DNA from: Afipia sp.
Lineage (GTDB): Bacteria > Pseudomonadota > Alphaproteobacteria > Rhizobiales > Xanthobacteraceae
Length of the DNA stretch: 64,000 bases
Direction of reading: 5' to 3'
NCBI GenBank assembly: GCA_017308575.1
Contig: JAFKEQ010000001.1
Span: 744,001-808,000, forward strand
Part shown: piece after piece, positions 63,590 through 64,000 of the stretch
How the letters are laid out: the number at the start of each line of letters is the position of its first letter
How positions within the stretch are numbered: position 1 is the first letter of the stretch
Notes under the pieces: model-generated
Told to the model about the DNA's origin: nothing
Database searches by the model: none
What the model saw: the letters and a program-made list of their open reading frames with translations, nothing else
Translations under genes and position numbers: made by a program

Positions 63590-63688
63590 CCTCATGGTGA
63601 GGAGCGCCGCTCTTGCGGCGCGTCTCGAACCATGGGGCCTTCGATCTCATCCTTCGGGACGGCGCAAAATCGCCTCCGCAGGATGAGG
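63590..63688. repeat. palindromic repeat (CCTCATGGTGAGGAGCG family), second copy
   Basis: A 99-base element starting CCTCATGGTGAGGAGCG, with hairpin GCGCCGC-TCTT-GCGGCGC and closing with CAGGATGAGG. It starts 11 bases after the rcdA stop. Compared with the copy at 58250-58365, one T-A pair in the hairpin has become C-G, and the middle section is shorter. Confidence 0.75.
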
Positions 63689-63701
63689 ATCGCGGCAAAA
63701 C

Positions 63702-63732
63702 AAAAACGCCCCGGCCGATGCCGGGGCGTTTT
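63702..63732. terminator. bidirectional intrinsic terminator between rcdA and rpmE
   Basis: AAAACGCCCCGGC pairs with GCCGGGGCGTTTT over 13 bases around a CGAT loop, with A5 and T4 tracts on the two sides. It lies 21 bases past the rpmE stop (reverse strand) and serves both convergent units. Confidence 0.9.
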
Positions 63733-63752
63733 GTATTTCGTTCCGGGAAGGA

Positions 63753-63980
63753 TCAGTCCTTCTTGAGGAAACCCGAGAACTTCTTCTGGAAGCGGGAGAC
63801 GCGGCCGCCGCGATCCAGGATCTGCTGGGTGCCGCCGGTCCAGGCGGGATGCGACTTGGAGTCGATGTCCAGGTTCAGCGTGTCGCCTTCCTTGCCGTAG
63901 GTCGAGCGGGTCAGGTACTCGGTCCCGTCGGTCATGACGACCTTAATTGTATGATAATCCGGGTGAATTTCGGCTTTCAT
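63753..63980 (-). CDS. rpmE: 50S ribosomal protein L31
   Basis: A 75-residue ribosomal protein with [20 protein letters not shown], then [20 protein letters not shown] and [13 protein letters not shown]. There are no cysteines, so this is the zinc-free (C-minus) form. A GAGGA site lies about seven bases before the ATG at 63980. The operon or promoter region continues past the window end. Confidence 0.95.
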   Translation of the reverse strand: MKAEIHPDYHTIKVVMTDGTEYLTRSTYGKEGDTLNLDIDSKSHPAWTGGTQQILDRGGRVSRFQKKFSGFLKKD

Positions 63981-64000
63981 GGCAAATCCTCTGGCGCGGC

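Overview
This is a GC-rich alphaproteobacterial chromosome segment. It most resembles the Bradyrhizobium/Rhodopseudomonas/Afipia/Nitrobacter group (Nitrobacteraceae). The pointers are the gene order ctaD-ctaB-ctaG-ctaE-DUF983-SURF1-thrC-M16 peptidase, an F0 operon (atpI-B-E-b'-b) without the F1 genes, a class I HemA (ALA synthase), the block murA-DUF2948-hisD-UPF0262-LMW phosphatase-Maf-YacG, the cell-cycle genes trcR and rcdA, and family-typical dispersed palindromes. The genus is inferred from protein and gene-order recognition only. No prophage, insertion sequence, CRISPR array or rRNA was seen, so this is mostly core genome with a few accessory transport and signalling loci.

Layout. 1-7.8 kb: cytochrome aa3 oxidase subunits and assembly factors (ctaD end, ctaB, coxF, ctaG, ctaE, DUF983, SURF1), then threonine synthase, a mitochondrial-processing-type peptidase and an acetyltransferase. 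8.8-11.6 kb: the reverse-strand ATP synthase F0 operon with its promoter and terminator. 11.8-20.8 kb: a DsbA-fold isomerase, an MFS symporter and a signalling island (a LuxR-type response regulator, a HAD hydrolase, a symporter-histidine kinase-receiver hybrid of the CrbS/MxtR type, and a FixJ-type regulator). 20.8-26.9 kb, all reverse strand: hemA with a FixK/FNR-type box, an MBL hydrolase, bioB and a chemoreceptor. 27.0-33.7 kb: tRNA-Thr, the murA to yacG block, tRNA-Phe.

33.9-41.6 kb is the most accessory-looking part: a TetR regulator with a visible operator/promoter next to a crotonase, a secreted UlaG-like protein, a YegP-type protein, a secreted lysozyme-like protein overlapping a thioesterase, and an MFS exporter. 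41.7-50.9 kb holds transport: an orphan TTT solute-binding protein, a secreted beta-propeller, and a TAXI-type TRAP operon (binding protein, fused permease, DUF1850-TPR fusion), followed by propionyl-CoA synthetase. 51-64 kb is housekeeping: DsbA, trcR, ispH-thrB-rnhA, peroxiredoxin, a DsbD-like domain protein, YqgE, a membrane GGDEF/EAL protein, quinone oxidoreductase, DUF1192, a candidate small RNA, rcdA and rpmE.

The best leads are a three-hairpin small-RNA candidate with CU-rich anti-Shine-Dalgarno loops at about 62.83-62.93 kb, the DUF1850-TPR fusion in the TAXI-TRAP operon, the FixK-type box before hemA, a 10-3-10 bp palindrome before the thioesterase, and several families of structured intergenic repeats whose copies show compensatory base changes. 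Nothing here proves a wholly new system. All family names are from reading the sequence without database searches.
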